64,000 nucleotides of DNA from NCBI GenBank assembly GCA_045600125.1, contig JAZRXH010000120.1, forward strand, positions 101,416-165,415, in the 5' to 3' direction. The notes under the pieces were generated by a model that was not told where the DNA came from, searched no databases, and was given only the letters and a program-made list of their open reading frames with translations. The stretch's first letter is position 1. Each line of letters starts with the position of its first letter. The position numbers and the translations under genes were made by a program. The DNA is from SIG622 sp045600125. Its GTDB lineage: Bacteria > Bacillota > Clostridia > Oscillospirales > CAG-382. Shown in pieces: positions 50,747-59,146 of this stretch.

Positions 50747-51262
50747 TTATTCGCCGCCGTGCAGAGCAATATACTCTTCAAAGAGCTTCCCTTTATCCGA
50801 CAGCATATCATACCCGTGCTGACGAAGTGCCTCATAAACGCCGACGGCGACGGAATTGGAAAGGTTCAGGCTCCGAAGATTCGGTATCATCGGGATACGG
50901 ACGCACTTGTCGAGGTTTTCCCGAAGGATGCTTTCCGGAATGCCAGCCGACTCCTTGCCGAACATAAGATAACAGTTATCGGGATAGGAAACGTCGGTAA
51001 AGCCCCGGGGCGCCTTGGTCGTGAAATAGAAAATGTTCGCCTCCGGGTTCTGCAAAAGGAAATCCTCATAGCTTTTGTACCGTTTGACCTTGAGGTAATC
51101 CCAGTAGTCAAGTCCCGCCCGCTTCAGGTGCCTGTCGGTGATCTCGAAGCCAAGCGGCTCGATGAGGTGGAGCGATGCTCCGGTGCAGGCGCAGGTCCGT
51201 GCGATGTTCCCCACATTCGGTGCAATCTCCGGCTCATGCAGCACGATATTCAGATTTTTCAT
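50747..51262 (-). CDS. trmL: tRNA (cytidine(34)-2'-O)-methyltransferase TrmL
   Basis: A 171-residue SPOUT methyltransferase modifying the wobble ribose of tRNA-Leu species. It starts 'MKNLNIVLHEPEIAPNVGNIART' and shows 'LHLIEPLGFEI', 'YLMFGKESAGIPE' and 'VRIPMIPNLRSLNLSNSVAVG', the knot signature. The start at 51262 immediately follows the LUD gene stop, so the pair is coupled; the longer frame to 51361 is an overlap artefact. Confidence 0.94.
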   Translation of the reverse strand: MKNLNIVLHEPEIAPNVGNIARTCACTGASLHLIEPLGFEITDRHLKRAGLDYWDYLKVKRYKSYEDFLLQNPEANIFYFTTKAPRGFTDVSYPDNCYLMFGKESAGIPESILRENLDKCVRIPMIPNLRSLNLSNSVAVGVYEALRQHGYDMLSDKGKLFEEYIALHGGE

Positions 51263-51263
51263 A

Positions 51264-51905
51264 TCAGTATCCGAGCTCCTCGGCGACAAGAATGACCTTG
51301 ACTCTGCCCTTCTGTCTCTGCCGTGCCATAACGACGATATCGGCACAGATGCGGTCCTCACTGCGGCAATCCATGCAGGAGCCGGCGACGGTGCAGGGGG
51401 TCTTCATCCCGAGCCGCACGCAGTTGGCGGGAGCGGCAATCGACTGTACTCTTCTTTTGGCTTCCTCCAAATTCGCACAGATCTTATTGTATCCGGCGAT
51501 GACGATCACGCTGTCGGGACCGAAAAGCATGGCGGCGACACGGTTGGCGTTTCCGTCTACGTTATACAGCTCGCCGTTTTCGGTCACGGCATTGGTCGAG
51601 GTAAGAAAAACGTCCGCCGTCAGAGCCTTCTTCATGACCTCCACTGCCTGCGGTCTTGTAAGGGAAGGATCGTATCTGTCGAAGAAATGATATTTACCGT
51701 TCCGGAGAAGCGGTATTACACCGAGCTCGTCCAGCGTCTTGGAGCCGCCGACGCCGACACCGGCACCCTCCGGCATAAGCTCACAGAGCTTTGCAAAAGC
51801 CGCCGCTTTGTCCTCGACTACATAGGCTTCAAAATTGTTGTTTATCAGCGCCTTTGCCGTTTTCTCGAGTTTGATTCTGATGATGCTCTTCTTGTTGTCG
51901 TCCAT
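51264..51905 (-). CDS. LUD-domain protein (LutC/YkgG-like)
   Basis: A 213-residue LUD-fold protein, related to LutC and the LUD part of LutB of lactate-utilisation systems. Signatures are 'VGVGGSKTLDELGV', 'DVFLTSTNAVTENGELYNVDG' and 'VIVIAGYNKICANLEEA', plus a C-terminal 'CMDCRSEDRICADI' with three cysteines. No lutA/lutB partners are nearby, so a lactate role cannot be claimed; stand-alone versions are common in Clostridia. A compact three-way-junction element lies just upstream of its ribosome site. Confidence 0.85.
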   Translation of the reverse strand: MDDNKKSIIRIKLEKTAKALINNNFEAYVVEDKAAAFAKLCELMPEGAGVGVGGSKTLDELGVIPLLRNGKYHFFDRYDPSLTRPQAVEVMKKALTADVFLTSTNAVTENGELYNVDGNANRVAAMLFGPDSVIVIAGYNKICANLEEAKRRVQSIAAPANCVRLGMKTPCTVAGSCMDCRSEDRICADIVVMARQRQKGRVKVILVAEELGY

Positions 51906-51931
51906 GATTATGACCTTTCCTTTCTGAAGTC

Positions 51932-52008
51932 TGCATTTGTGCCGGTTTTCTTTGTGCTGCTAAAGAAAATTCGGAGTCGGATCTATGCTTCCGAAAGGCA
52001 CAAATGCA
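51932..52008 (-). ncRNA. Candidate three-way-junction leader RNA upstream of the LUD gene
   Basis: An outer 12-bp perfect stem (51932-51943 / 51997-52008) encloses two hairpins: TTTTCTTT/AAAGAAAA (51946-51953 / 51962-51969) and TTCGGA/TCCGAA (51970-51975 / 51990-51995). Only about 3 bases are unpaired at the junction. On the minus strand it ends about 20 bases before the AGAAAGGAAAGG ribosome site. Orientation and function are inferred. Confidence 0.5.
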
Positions 52009-52069
52009 TGTCTGAAAATAGTTTCTTTTTTCAAGCTTTACACCTAACATAATTTATATGAATTTAAGC

Positions 52070-53323
52070 TCACGCCCTGATCATGCCGGAAAGCCGCAGA
52101 AGCGTGATGCGGTATCGCATGAAGGGAGAATATTTCACGCATGAGGAAAACAGCGACGCTGACTTCCCGATATTCGACACCGTGAGCTTGCACCCTGCCC
52201 TCTTCATGGCGTCATAGCATTCCTCATAGGTCGGTACGCTGCGGATGATCTCCCGTATCTTCTGCCAGTTCTTTTCGATCATGTCGGGGTCGACCTTTTC
52301 GGTCACCGTCGGCGTGTTGCATTTGCGCACGTTTTCCGCCATGCTTCCGTAGTAGGAATATACGTCGTCCCAGTCCACGATTTCTCTTACTGCGCTGACG
52401 CTCTCGCTTTCGGCAAGTTTATTATATATTTTCAGTGTTTCAAGGGTACATACGCCCACATCTTCCCCGTGGTAGTTCGGCACGATGCCGTCCCTCAGCT
52501 CCACGCACTCGATGAGATGAGCAATGACGTGCTCGGCTCCGCTGGCAGGACGGGAATTCTTCGAAAAGCTCATGCCGATGCCGGTCAAAAGTAGCGCCTC
52601 GAATATCTTCCCTGCCGTCTCCTCGTCGTTCTCCGTCACCTTGTCGCAGAGAGACATGAGCGTGTCAATGGCTTTTCTCGTGATGTCGCAGACTCTCTCA
52701 CAGAAGTATTCCCCGGAAAGAAGAGCGCTGATTTTCCAGTCGATGATGGCGGTATACTTGGCGATCATATCCCCAAAGCCGGCGGATTTGAGATACGTCG
52801 GCGAAGCGGCAAGGATCTTCGTGTCGCCGATGATGACCTCGGGGCTTTTGGCGTCGTAGCTGTACTTGAAGCCGCTGTCCACGATGGGAGCGCCGTAGGA
52901 AGCGAAGCCGTCCATGGAGGGAGCCGTCGCAAAGATGCATAAGAACTTGTCCTGTCTTGCGCAGGCGAGGCGGCAGGGGTCGTTGAGAGACCCGGTACCG
53001 ACAGACAGCACCGAAATATCCTTCCCCGCTATCAGCTCTTCGATTTCCCGTACGTGCGCCATGGTGGCGACACGAAGCTCATCATAGAGTTTCATTGTAA
53101 TATTGAAATCCGAAAGAGAATCGAAGATGCCGTTTGCGGCGGCAATGGTGTGCTTGTCGCAGACGATGAGAAGATTTTTTGAAAAGCCGTTCTCTTTCAG
53201 GATATCGCCGACGCTTGTGACAACGCCGCTTCCGATGCGGACGTCCCGAATGGCGGTTTCGTGCTTTTTCCCGCAGGGGCAATCCTTTTTCATTTCTTCG
53301 ATGATCTGCATGATCCCGGACAT
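52070..53323 (-). CDS. sn-Glycerol-1-phosphate dehydrogenase (AraM/EgsA-like)
   Basis: An iron-alcohol-dehydrogenase-fold enzyme (417 residues) reducing dihydroxyacetone phosphate to glycerol-1-phosphate, as in B. subtilis AraM. Signatures are 'VLSVGTGSLNDPCRLA', 'FATAPSMDGFASYGAPI', metal-ligand histidines in 'ASGAEHVIAHLIE' and 'IVPNYHGEDVGV'. The N-terminal 'CPCGKKH' stretch is seen in Clostridial members. In Bacillus araM sits in the arabinose operon; here the neighbours are a GH43-like enzyme and, at the window's left edge, an arabinofuranosidase-like gene. A good promoter lies at 53369-53397. Confidence 0.88.
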   Translation of the reverse strand: MSGIMQIIEEMKKDCPCGKKHETAIRDVRIGSGVVTSVGDILKENGFSKNLLIVCDKHTIAAANGIFDSLSDFNITMKLYDELRVATMAHVREIEELIAGKDISVLSVGTGSLNDPCRLACARQDKFLCIFATAPSMDGFASYGAPIVDSGFKYSYDAKSPEVIIGDTKILAASPTYLKSAGFGDMIAKYTAIIDWKISALLSGEYFCERVCDITRKAIDTLMSLCDKVTENDEETAGKIFEALLLTGIGMSFSKNSRPASGAEHVIAHLIECVELRDGIVPNYHGEDVGVCTLETLKIYNKLAESESVSAVREIVDWDDVYSYYGSMAENVRKCNTPTVTEKVDPDMIEKNWQKIREIIRSVPTYEECYDAMKRAGCKLTVSNIGKSASLFSSCVKYSPFMRYRITLLRLSGMIRA

Positions 53324-53368
53324 AACTTGCTTCCTCCGATACTGTACTTATACGATCTGATTAAGAGT

Positions 53369-53397
53369 ATTATACAGCATAACCGTTAAAATTTCAA
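53369..53397 (-). promoter_or_regulatory. Promoter of the AraM-like gene
   Basis: Minus-strand TTGAAA (53392-53397), 17 bases, TATAAT (53369-53374). Confidence 0.75.
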
Positions 53398-53426
53398 GGC
53401 AATATTGTCAATATTAAGAGAAAACA

Positions 53427-53458
53427 GAGCCGTCTCACGTTTTCAAAGGAGACGGCTC
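53427..53458 (-). terminator. Terminator after the GH43-like gene
   Basis: A 10-bp perfect stem GAGCCGTCTC/GAGACGGCTC (53427-53436 / 53449-53458) with a 12-base loop, followed on the minus strand by TGTTTTCTCTT. Confidence 0.82.
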
Positions 53459-53470
53459 GGGAATTGTCAC

Positions 53471-54523
53471 TTATTGCTCATCGGGGCTTTTAAGCGGAAT
53501 GATAAGGGTCTTGGACATGGTCATCACGTCAAAGCCGGGATTGCCGAAGGGAACCGGATCCCCGCCGTCAACGCCGTAGGCGAAGCTGATGAAGAAGGGC
53601 TTTCCGTCCTTCATGGTGATATTGGGACGCTCTAAATGGAAAGCGACCTTTTCTTCTCCGCCTGCGAACTTTACCGTTCTCGAATAGGCTTTGATTTCTG
53701 AGGAAAATTCAAAGTGTACCCCGTCTTTAGAGAGCATATGGACGCCGCCCCACTTTTCACCGCAGACACTGCCGGAGCAGTCCTTGGCGATCATCTCGAT
53801 CACGTCCCCGTTCTGCCATACAAAGGGGTCTTCTACCGTCATGCCGGCGACGTGCTCGAACAGAGGTCTGTCCGAGATGCGGCGGAAGGGAGAGAAGAAG
53901 CTGTCTGCCCTTGCGACGCCGAGCTTCAGACCGTCGGGGGTATTGGAACGGTAATACATGAGAACACTGCCGTCCGAGAGGACGCAGGGCGCCGGGTTCG
54001 TCACCACGGTGCAGTCCCAGCCGTCCGGGTTTATGTCGAAGATCGGCTCGTCCCGTCTTTCCCAGGGACCGTACACCGACTTTGCGGTGGCGATGCCGAT
54101 CTTGATATTGGCATAGCATTCGGAGACAGCCGGATGATCGCAGGTTGTCAGCTCCTCATAGGTAGGTCTGTTTCCCTTATAAGTGGAGCCGATATAGAAG
54201 AGAGCGTAGGTATCGCCGTACTTTACGATCGAAGGATTGTGGGTCATTCTTCCGTCCCAGTATTCTTCTCCCCGGTCAGAAAGCACCACGTCTTCAAATT
54301 TATAGGGTCCGAAGGGAGTGTCGGAGGAGGCGTGGACGATCTCCGAGCTTACCACGTAGCCCTTGAAAAACGGTCTTTCCTTGCTCCATCTTGCGGAAAA
54401 CATATGGTATCTTCCGTCCTCGCCGAGTATGGAAGAGCCGCACCATACCCAATAGCCGTCCATTTCAAAGCCGTATCGTTCGTTTGTCGGCTGAATGCTG
54501 TCAAAGAGAGGATAACCTTTCAT
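53471..54523 (-). CDS. GH43/GH117-like five-bladed beta-propeller glycosidase
   Basis: A 350-residue protein without a signal peptide, built of propeller-like repeats: 'YWVWCGSSILGEDGRYHMFSARW', 'MTHNPSIVKYGDTYALFYIGSTY', 'VTNPAPCVLSDGSVLMYYRSN', 'TVEDPFVWQNGDVIEMIAKD'. The VEDP and THNPS motifs match the acid residues of clan F enzymes (GH43 arabinofuranosidases/xylosidases and relatives). The ATG at 54523 is preferred over GTG 54526 because of AAAGGA spacing; the proteins differ by one residue. Substrate specificity is uncertain. Confidence 0.78.
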   Translation of the reverse strand: MKGYPLFDSIQPTNERYGFEMDGYWVWCGSSILGEDGRYHMFSARWSKERPFFKGYVVSSEIVHASSDTPFGPYKFEDVVLSDRGEEYWDGRMTHNPSIVKYGDTYALFYIGSTYKGNRPTYEELTTCDHPAVSECYANIKIGIATAKSVYGPWERRDEPIFDINPDGWDCTVVTNPAPCVLSDGSVLMYYRSNTPDGLKLGVARADSFFSPFRRISDRPLFEHVAGMTVEDPFVWQNGDVIEMIAKDCSGSVCGEKWGGVHMLSKDGVHFEFSSEIKAYSRTVKFAGGEEKVAFHLERPNITMKDGKPFFISFAYGVDGGDPVPFGNPGFDVMTMSKTLIIPLKSPDEQ

Positions 54524-54653
54524 CACGTCTTGTCCTTTCGTTCGGAAATCTGAAATGCGTTATTGCTGAATATAATTATATACCCGTATTCCGGCAAGTT
54601 CTTGCACTATTTTGAAAAATTGTATAAATATATTCAGATTCAACAAGAATGCG

Positions 54654-54681
54654 AAAGAGAGCCGGAACTTCGACTCTCTTT
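54654..54681 (-). terminator. Terminator at the end of the pyr operon
   Basis: An 11-pair stem (54654-54664 / 54671-54681, one G-T) with a 6-base loop just after pyrI; the minus-strand arm itself ends CTCTTT, but no long T run follows. Confidence 0.7.
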
Positions 54682-54693
54682 TGATAAAGCTTT

Positions 54694-55110
54694 TCAGTTC
54701 GCTTTTGCTTCGCAGTACACGCAGCGATAGATTTTGTTTTCCCGGTCGGTGAGCCTGAACACGTGGGCAAGCTCCTGCTCGGTCGAGGTGATGCATCTCG
54801 GATTCTTGCATCTGACGACGTTGGTGAGCTTTTCGGGAAGCTCCATCTTTTTCTTCTCCACAAGCACGCCGTCCCGGATGATGTCCACCGTAGCGCCGGG
54901 ATCCACATAGCCGATGACGTCGAACTTGATCTCGATGTCCGCATCGATCTTTATGATGTCTTTCTTTCCCATCTTGCGGGAAACTGCGTTCTTGATCATC
55001 GCCACGGGACATTCGAGATCTCCGAGACCGAGAAGGTCGTAAAGGATCATTGCCTTCCCTGCCGATATATGGTCGATAACGACGCCGTTATGGATGGAAT
55101 CTATATTCAT
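54694..55110 (-). CDS. pyrI: Aspartate carbamoyltransferase regulatory chain
   Basis: PyrI binds CTP/ATP and regulates the PyrB catalytic trimers. The 138-residue protein has the nucleotide-binding N-domain ('GVVIDHISAGKAMILYDLLG', 'VAMIKNAVSRKMGKKDIIKI') and the C-terminal zinc domain with four cysteines (RCKNPRCITS and YRCVYCEAK). It overlaps pyrB by 4 bases, as in enterobacteria. Presence of PyrI implies allosteric control of the pathway at the enzyme level. Confidence 0.96.
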   Translation of the reverse strand: MNIDSIHNGVVIDHISAGKAMILYDLLGLGDLECPVAMIKNAVSRKMGKKDIIKIDADIEIKFDVIGYVDPGATVDIIRDGVLVEKKKMELPEKLTNVVRCKNPRCITSTEQELAHVFRLTDRENKIYRCVYCEAKAN

Positions 55111-56030
55111 ATTCTGCCCACCTCCGTCAAAAGCTTCAAAATAAGCGCCATGCGCATATACTTGCCGTTCAGCACCTGCTTGAAATAGCAGGCTCTCGGA
55201 TCGTCGTCCACCGCTACACTGATCTCGTTGACTCTCGGAAGCGGGTGCATGACGCAGAGGTCGCTCTTTGCGTTTTTCAGCCTCTCCGGCGTCAGAATGT
55301 AGCTGTCCTTGAGACGGAGATAATCTTCCTCGTTGAAGAAGCGTTCTCTCTGCACTCTCGTCATATAGAGGATGTCCAGCGTCGGCATGACCTCGTCGAG
55401 ATCGGTGGTCTGAACGTAAGGGATATTATTCTTTGCAATGACTTCCTTCTTGACGTAGCTCGGGAGCTTCAATTCGGCGGGCGAAATGAGCACGAACTTG
55501 ATTCCCGCATATCTTGAAAGAGCGTTGATGAGAGAATGGACGGTCCGTCCGAACTTCAGGTCGCCGCAGAGACCGACGGTCAGATTCTCAAAGGAGCCCT
55601 TTTCACGGTAGATGGTCAGAAGGTCGGCAAGCGTCTGGGTCGGATGGCAATGTCCGCCGTCCCCCGCATTGATGACCGGGATGGTGGCATTCCTGTCGGC
55701 GACAAGAGCGGCACCCTCCTTCGGGTGACGCATGGCGATGATGTCGGCATAGCAGCTGACCGTCTTGGCGGTATCCGCTACGCTCTCCCCTTTGGCGGCA
55801 GAGGAATTACTCCCGGAGGAAAAGCCGATGACATTGCCGCCCAGCTCGTACATAGCCGCCTCAAAGCTGAGCCTTGTTCGGGTGGAGGGCTCGAAGAACA
55901 GCGTTGCCAGCTTCTTGCCATGGCATTTTTCGGCGTATTTCTCGGGATGCTCGATGATGTCGCAGGCGGTCTTAATCAGACCCTCGATCTCCTCGCAGGA
56001 CAGATCGAGTATATCAATGATACCGTGCAT
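55107..56030 (-). CDS. pyrB: Aspartate carbamoyltransferase catalytic chain
   Basis: PyrB joins carbamoyl phosphate and aspartate. The 307 residues include the carbamoyl-phosphate motif 'FFEPSTRTRLSFE' (about 48-60), 'SSAAKGESVADTAKT' with the catalytic Lys loop, 'INAGDGGHCHPTQTLADLLTI', and the aspartate-site 'VMHPLPRVNEIS'. It abuts pyrE upstream by one shared base and overlaps pyrI downstream. Confidence 0.97.
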   Translation of the reverse strand: MHGIIDILDLSCEEIEGLIKTACDIIEHPEKYAEKCHGKKLATLFFEPSTRTRLSFEAAMYELGGNVIGFSSGSNSSAAKGESVADTAKTVSCYADIIAMRHPKEGAALVADRNATIPVINAGDGGHCHPTQTLADLLTIYREKGSFENLTVGLCGDLKFGRTVHSLINALSRYAGIKFVLISPAELKLPSYVKKEVIAKNNIPYVQTTDLDEVMPTLDILYMTRVQRERFFNEEDYLRLKDSYILTPERLKNAKSDLCVMHPLPRVNEISVAVDDDPRACYFKQVLNGKYMRMALILKLLTEVGRI

Positions 56031-56671
56031 TACTTTTTACCACCGCCGATCCAGCTTTCGTCGCTCGGATTATTCCGGAAAGCGATCAGTCTCTGTACGT
56101 CCTCGGTCTTTATGTAATTCTCTTCGGCGGCTACCTCGGCGACCGTGTCGAAGTCGGTGAGAGAAATATTCTTCACGTTTGCCTCGGCGAGTCTTTCAAG
56201 ACCCTTCTTCATGCCGTAGGTGAAGATGCTGACGATACCGAGCACCTCGGCGCCCGCCTCACGAAGGACGTTTACGACCTCGATGACGCTTCCGCCGGTG
56301 GAAATGAGATCCTCCACGACAACGACCCTCTGTCCGGCTTCGAGCTTTCCCTCGATCTGATTCTGTCTTCCGTGATCCTTGGCGCCGGAACGGACGTAGC
56401 CCATGGGCATGCCGAGAATGTGCGCCGTGATGGCGGCGTGTGCGATACCGGCGGTGGAGGTACCCATCAGAACCTCCGCATCGGGATAGTTTTCTTTGAT
56501 AAGCCTTGCAAGTCCGTTTTCCACGTCGAGTCTTACCTCGGGAGCGGTCAGGGTCATACGGTTGTCACAGTAAACGGGACTCTTGATGCCGCTTGCCCAC
56601 GTAAAGGGCTCCTCGGGACGGAAAAAAACGGCTTTGATCTTCAAAAGATCCTTGGCAATCAGCTTCTTCAT
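56030..56671 (-). CDS. pyrE: Orotate phosphoribosyltransferase
   Basis: PyrE converts orotate and PRPP to OMP. The 213-residue protein shows 'PFTWASGIKSPVYCDNR', 'LMGTSTAGIAHAA', 'YVRSGAKDHGRQNQIEG' with the active-site Lys, and the PRPP loop 'VVVVEDLISTGGS'. It lies between pyrF and pyrB in the operon. Confidence 0.96.
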   Translation of the reverse strand: MKKLIAKDLLKIKAVFFRPEEPFTWASGIKSPVYCDNRMTLTAPEVRLDVENGLARLIKENYPDAEVLMGTSTAGIAHAAITAHILGMPMGYVRSGAKDHGRQNQIEGKLEAGQRVVVVEDLISTGGSVIEVVNVLREAGAEVLGIVSIFTYGMKKGLERLAEANVKNISLTDFDTVAEVAAEENYIKTEDVQRLIAFRNNPSDESWIGGGKK

Positions 56672-56714
56672 TTCTTCATTCTCCTTTGTCTTTAACGTAT
56701 CAAATATTCAGTGA

Positions 56715-57413
56715 TCAGCCGCAGAATTCGGCGACGCATCTCTCATACGCTGCCACCGGATCCTCGGCGGCGGTGATGGGACGACCTACCACGATGTAAT
56801 CCGAGCCGATCTCCTTCGCTTTGGCGGGTGTGGTCACTCTCTTCTGGTCGCCTGCGTCGCCGTCGACAAAACGGACGCCGGGGGTCACCGTCAGAAACTC
56901 CTTACCGCAATGCTCGTGAACGAGTCCCGCTTCAAGGGGCGAGCAGACGATGCCGTCAAGACCTGCTTTCTTGGCGTTTGAAGCGTAGTGAAGCACCACC
57001 TTTTCCATGGGCTCCTCTATAAGCAGATCGTTTTTCAGCGCCTCGCTGTCGGTGGAGGTAAGCTGCGTTACGGCGATGAGAAGCGGTCTTGTGCCATCCT
57101 CTCTCGTAAGTCCTTCGAGTGCCGCCTCCATCATACGCACCGTTCCGGAGGCGTGAAGGTTGCAGATATCCACGTCTAAGGAAGAGAGAACGCTCATGGC
57201 TTTCTTGACGGTATTGGGGATGTCGTGGAGCTTGAGATCGAGGAAGATCTTGTGTCCTCTTTTCTTGATCTCTTTTACGATGGAAGGTCCTTCCGCATAG
57301 AACAGCTCCATGCCGATCTTCACAAACGGCTTTTTTCCGGTAAACTTGTCGAGAAATTCAAAGGTCTTTTCGGCGCTTGCGAAATCGCAGGCGATAATTA
57401 CGTCCTTTCCCAT
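56715..57413 (-). CDS. pyrF: Orotidine 5'-phosphate decarboxylase
   Basis: PyrF decarboxylates OMP to UMP. The 232-residue TIM barrel has the catalytic D-x-K-x-x-D motif in 'FLDLKLHDIPNTV', 'VTQLTSTD', 'VCSPLEAGLV', 'TPGVRF' and 'VVGRPITAAEDP'. Group I length. One base overlaps pyrD. Confidence 0.96.
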   Translation of the reverse strand: MGKDVIIACDFASAEKTFEFLDKFTGKKPFVKIGMELFYAEGPSIVKEIKKRGHKIFLDLKLHDIPNTVKKAMSVLSSLDVDICNLHASGTVRMMEAALEGLTREDGTRPLLIAVTQLTSTDSEALKNDLLIEEPMEKVVLHYASNAKKAGLDGIVCSPLEAGLVHEHCGKEFLTVTPGVRFVDGDAGDQKRVTTPAKAKEIGSDYIVVGRPITAAEDPVAAYERCVAEFCG

Positions 57414-58324
57414 CAGTGCGCACCTCCTATGATGTCCGAAAGATTTTCGATGCCGAGCTCTTCCATGACAGAAGGAAGCTCGTTTATGATATTGCGGCAG
57501 GCAAAGGGATCTGCCAGGTTCGCCGCACCGACCTCCACAGCGGTCGCACCTGCCAGCATCATTTCAATTACGTCCCGTGCCGTGGATACGCCGCCCATGC
57601 CGACGACGGGGATCTTCACGGCTTTCGCTGCCTGATAGACCATCCGCAGAGCCACCGGGAAAATGGCGGGACCCGAAAAGCCGCCCATTGTGTTGGCGAT
57701 GATCGGTCTTCTCTTTCTGAGGTCAATCCGCATACCGAGCATGGTGTTGATAAGGCTGATGCCGTCCGCTCCCGCTTCCTCGCATTTTTCTGCGATGGAA
57801 ACGATATCCGTCACGTTCGGCGTGAGCTTGATGATGACCGGCTTTTTGGTGACCGCCTTCACGGCTCTCACCACGCTTGCGGCGCATTCGGGATCGGTCC
57901 CGAAGCTCATACCGCCGCCGTGGACATTGGGACAGCTGACGTTGACCTCCAGCCAGCCAACCTGCTCGCACTTGTCCAGTTTTTCGCAGGTGTAAGCGTA
58001 ATCCTCAACGGAAAAGCCGCTGACGTTTGCCATGACCGGCTTTGTAAAGCATTTTGCAAGAAGAGGAAGCTCCTCCGATATGACCTTCTCCACGCCGGGG
58101 TTCTGAAGCCCCACGGCATTGATCATGCCGGACGTGCATTCGGCGATCCTCGGCGTCGGATTACCGAACCGTGCTTCTCTGGTGGTACCCTTAAAGGAAA
58201 AGGTACCGAGGATATTGATATCGTAAAGCTCGGCGAATTCGTGCCCGTATCCGAAGGTACCCGAGGCGGGGATCACGGGGTTATCGAGCCCGATGCCGCA
58301 GAGGCAGACTTTCGTATTTACCAC
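57413..58324 (-). CDS. pyrD: Dihydroorotate dehydrogenase, catalytic subunit (class 1B)
   Basis: The FMN subunit oxidises dihydroorotate to orotate, passing electrons to PyrK and then NAD. The 303 residues contain 'NPVIPASGTFGYG', 'NAVGLQNPGVEKV', 'VNVSCPNVHGGGMSFGTDP' with the class 1B catalytic Cys region, 'IIKLTPNV' and 'VGMGGVSTARDVIEMMLAGA'. It overlaps pyrK by 7 bases, as expected for a heterotetrameric PyrD-B/PyrK enzyme. Confidence 0.96.
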   Translation of the reverse strand: MVNTKVCLCGIGLDNPVIPASGTFGYGHEFAELYDINILGTFSFKGTTREARFGNPTPRIAECTSGMINAVGLQNPGVEKVISEELPLLAKCFTKPVMANVSGFSVEDYAYTCEKLDKCEQVGWLEVNVSCPNVHGGGMSFGTDPECAASVVRAVKAVTKKPVIIKLTPNVTDIVSIAEKCEEAGADGISLINTMLGMRIDLRKRRPIIANTMGGFSGPAIFPVALRMVYQAAKAVKIPVVGMGGVSTARDVIEMMLAGATAVEVGAANLADPFACRNIINELPSVMEELGIENLSDIIGGAH

Positions 58325-59046
58325 AGAATCTCCTCCTTTTCAAGCACCGGACCGTCCCGGCAGATGCGTTTGAACCCTGTGACCGTCCTGCAGGAGCATC
58401 CCATGCAGGCGCCGAAGCCGCATCCCATTCTTTCCTCGAAGCTGAACTGTCCTTCCGTTTTGGAAGCCTTATAGACCGCCTTCAGCATCGGCTCGGGTCC
58501 GCAGGTGTAGAAGTATGTATAATCCTCCGGCATAGCGTCGGTCACAAAACCGGGGATGCCGTAGGAGCCGTCGGCGGTGGTCACAAGGACGGAGGCGCCT
58601 ATTCTTTTGAAATCCTCCTCGCAGAAGATCTCCTTCGACGTGTTGAAGCCGAGGATCACGGTGACTTTTCTGCCGTTTTCAAGGAGTCTCTTTGCAAGAA
58701 GATACAGTGGAGGAACTCCGACGCCGCCGCCGATGAGGAGCGGTCTTTCACCGGCTTTTGCAAGATCGTAGCCGTTGCCGAGTCCCGTAAGGACGTCCAG
58801 CACTTCCCCGCCCTTCATGCGGCTCATGGCGTCGGTTCCGGCGCCGACCTTTTTATAGATAATCGTCACGGCATTTTCACCGGTGTCGAAGACGGATATG
58901 GGTCTTCTCAGATAAAAACCGGAGAGTTTGATATTGATGAACTGTCCGGGTGCGGTGATCTCACTCGTGTCACCCGCAAGGGTCATGCGGAAGACGCTCC
59001 CGGTCAGCGCCGTGTTTTCCGTGACCGTAAAGTAGCCCTGCTTCAA
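58318..59046 (-). CDS. pyrK: Dihydroorotate dehydrogenase electron transfer subunit PyrK
   Basis: PyrK holds FAD and a [2Fe-2S] cluster. The 242-residue protein has the FAD motif 'YLRRPISVFD', the NAD region 'LLIGGGVGVPPLYLLAKRL', 'YFYTCGPEPMLKAV', and the iron-sulfur ligands in 'GCGFGACMGCSCRT' with a later Cys in 'KRICRDGPV'. The start is TTG 59046, 9 bases after AAAGGA; an upstream frame start would add 14 hydrophobic residues without a site. Confidence 0.94.
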   Translation of the reverse strand: MKQGYFTVTENTALTGSVFRMTLAGDTSEITAPGQFINIKLSGFYLRRPISVFDTGENAVTIIYKKVGAGTDAMSRMKGGEVLDVLTGLGNGYDLAKAGERPLLIGGGVGVPPLYLLAKRLLENGRKVTVILGFNTSKEIFCEEDFKRIGASVLVTTADGSYGIPGFVTDAMPEDYTYFYTCGPEPMLKAVYKASKTEGQFSFEERMGCGFGACMGCSCRTVTGFKRICRDGPVLEKEEILW

Positions 59047-59146
59047 TACAGCACATCCTTTCGCGCAAAGGCAAAGCAATAAAGACAAATATGTACGGAT
59101 ACAGAGTACGGCGTCGATTTCAGCGATCGGCGCCGCCTCTGTTTCT

